64,000 nt of DNA. Source: Megalonaias nervosa (lineage: Eukaryota > Mollusca > Bivalvia > Unionida > Unionidae). Of this stretch, positions 62,384 to 64,000 are shown piece by piece; position 1 is the stretch's first letter; each line of letters starts with the position of its first letter. The stretch lies in the NCBI GenBank assembly GCA_016617855.1, contig JAECUM010003234.1:1-64000 (forward strand), written 5' to 3'. The position numbers and the translations under genes are program-made. The notes under the pieces are model-generated. The model worked only from the letters and a program-made list of their open reading frames with translations, had not been told where the DNA came from and searched no databases.

Positions 62384-64000
62384 TATCCAGAATCGGCACT
62401 AGAGAGTCTATTATTATATTCATTATTTTTTATTGATTTCATTTATAGTTTAAACCAATAAATAAATCTATATTTCTTTATCAATAGATTCATTCCTTGG
62501 TATTTATTCACAGCAGCTCCACTTATTCAGTAACAAAAATGGTGCTACAACTCTGATTTTCTATTAGAAGACAGACGCATAAATTTTCCCCATGATTTTA
62601 TTAGCTTTGGGAGCAAAGATTTAATTTTCGGGGAATGGGGTGACAGTAGGATTTAGATTTTAAAACAAACGTTCTGGTGCACAACAAATAGTCTTGTTCT
62701 CATTTGAACATATTAGAAGCACAATAGAAAATAATAATTATATCCTTTAGTTGAAACAAAATATTTTTTTGCAACAAATAACCTGGTTTCGAGCGAAAGC
62801 CTTTCACCGCCATTCCCACTAAAATGGCATGGCCCTTAATGGCGTCTTGCTAGAAAGGCGTAGGTTGTATATACTATGAATTATTAACTTAATTACGTAA
62901 CTTTATCCAACAGAGGGTATTAGTAATGAAACATATTGGTCAATATCGTGGAGTACTGCACAGTTCGCTAATTAGCATCGTTCTGCAGCCAATTATCTCA
63001 AAAATGTGATCAATCAGTTGCTACATTTTACCTGTCAATCAGGTAGTGTATTTTGCCTAGCAGCCAGTCAGGTCAAAGAAAGGAACATAACTTCTCCGTG
63101 CCAGCCAAATTCAGATAGAAGAAAAGGGGCATTCCGTTTCTTTTTATTTTGCAGATTCGGTTTTTAAATTCACTATGCTAGAAAATAATTAACAATTTTA
63201 CACAGGATGGTGGACAATTTTACACAAGATGGTGGATAAGGTCCAAATTAAACTAAAGTCTTTCTGCTTCCTAAAACGGGACTTTAAGGACTGGCCGTAC
63301 TAATGACATAATGTGAACCAGCCTAGAAATGGATGTACGTAAGACAGAGTATATACGAGTTTGGATGGCCAGGCCATGATGACAATGAAAGTAACGTTTA
63401 GTGAAAAGAATCTTTTGAAAGTTTATTCTTAAGTGTAATTGAAAAAATAGAAACGGTGTTTTCTTGATGACATTTCAGTCCTTTTACAGACATGAAAATT
63501 GGACAATTCATATCTAAAATTAGAACCCTGGTGAGGAATTGAAGACATGTTTCAAACACTTGTAGATCCAGAAAATTCTGTGGCTGATTTTCTGGTTCCC
63601 TCTTCAAGGAAGCTTGCATCAATGATATGTCTATACTGATAGATATAGGTTTGATCCTGCGCATTTAGAAATTTAAAGTTTTGAATTTTTAATATGATGT
63701 TCCATAGGTTGAGCTTAATTAGTATCATGAGTCCTTAATGATATTGTCAAATTATAGACAAGCAATAAGCGAAATGTTTGGAATGCTTTCAATTTGCGAT
63801 GAAACCGCTAACCTATACCCACTGAATCATACCTGTTTAACAATTTATTATTAAATGTCTTGTACTTAACATAGTAGCTGTCACAATTTAATTCAGTCGT
63901 ATGCATGACATAGTAGCTGTCACTGTTCTTACAATGTCACTAACATTTTTGTTAAGTTTATGTGTACAAAACTCCATTTAGCGAGAGATAACCATTCATT
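62382..64000. other. No recognised feature
   Basis: AT-rich; a minus-strand frame at 63664-63398 shows no recognisable domain. No exon with a convincing continuation of the 54553 exon was found. Confidence 0.45.

Overview
The window is repeat-rich animal DNA, most likely from a marine invertebrate and perhaps a mollusc. The host call is weak. It rests on tRNA-derived SINEs, an ISL2EU-type DNA transposon, decayed LINEs, many microsatellites and spliceosomal introns. No complete host protein-coding gene is visible. One probable host first exon (signal peptide plus splice donor, 54553-54649) lies behind a TATA promoter.

The dominant content is two related Polinton/Maverick (adintovirus-like) elements in the same orientation, about 27 kb apart. 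Copy 2 (about 23.16-43.1 kb) is the larger. From left to right it carries tandem small-gene cassettes, an adenain-like protease, major capsid protein, basic core-like protein, internally deleted penton-like minor capsid protein, small membrane protein, retroviral-type integrase, several conserved Polinton-type proteins, packaging ATPase, a membrane-anchored protein, two small F-box-like proteins, a BIR (IAP-type) protein, protein-primed-type DNA polymerase B, a CCHC zinc-knuckle protein and a divergent gene pair at the right end. Copy 1 (about 6.72-15.8 kb) is a more decayed copy of the ATPase-to-right-end half only. Both are inactivated by different lesions, so they look like old, separately decaying insertions or a duplicated region.

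The most unusual feature is regulatory. Small genes at both ends of the element finish, 20-35 bases after their stop codons, in sequences closely matching the metazoan replication-dependent histone mRNA 3' stem-loop, followed by a purine-rich element. At the right end two such genes diverge from one promoter with a CRE, CCAAT boxes and a TATA box on each side. This is the layout of a histone gene pair, but the proteins are not histones. It is conserved in both copies. The capsid-side genes instead use TATAAAA boxes close to their start codons and AATAAA signals, so two expression classes (S-phase-linked and polyadenylated) are suggested.

Region by region: 0-1.7 kb, LINE ORF2 fragment; 1.9-5.8 kb, about 370-379-bp satellite units, TA repeats and a CGAC minisatellite; 5.8-6.7 kb, unresolved; 6.7-15.8 kb, Polinton copy 1; 15.8-20.3 kb, non-coding, with a SINE and a segment resembling 51.7-53.25 kb; 20.6-22.6 kb, LINE and SGNH-like relics; 23.16-43.1 kb, Polinton copy 2; 43.1-44.6 and 49.75-50.4 kb, a LINE relic split by a 5.1-kb ISL2EU transposon (44.62-49.75 kb); 50.4-64 kb, mostly non-coding with SINEs, microsatellites and the signal-peptide exon.
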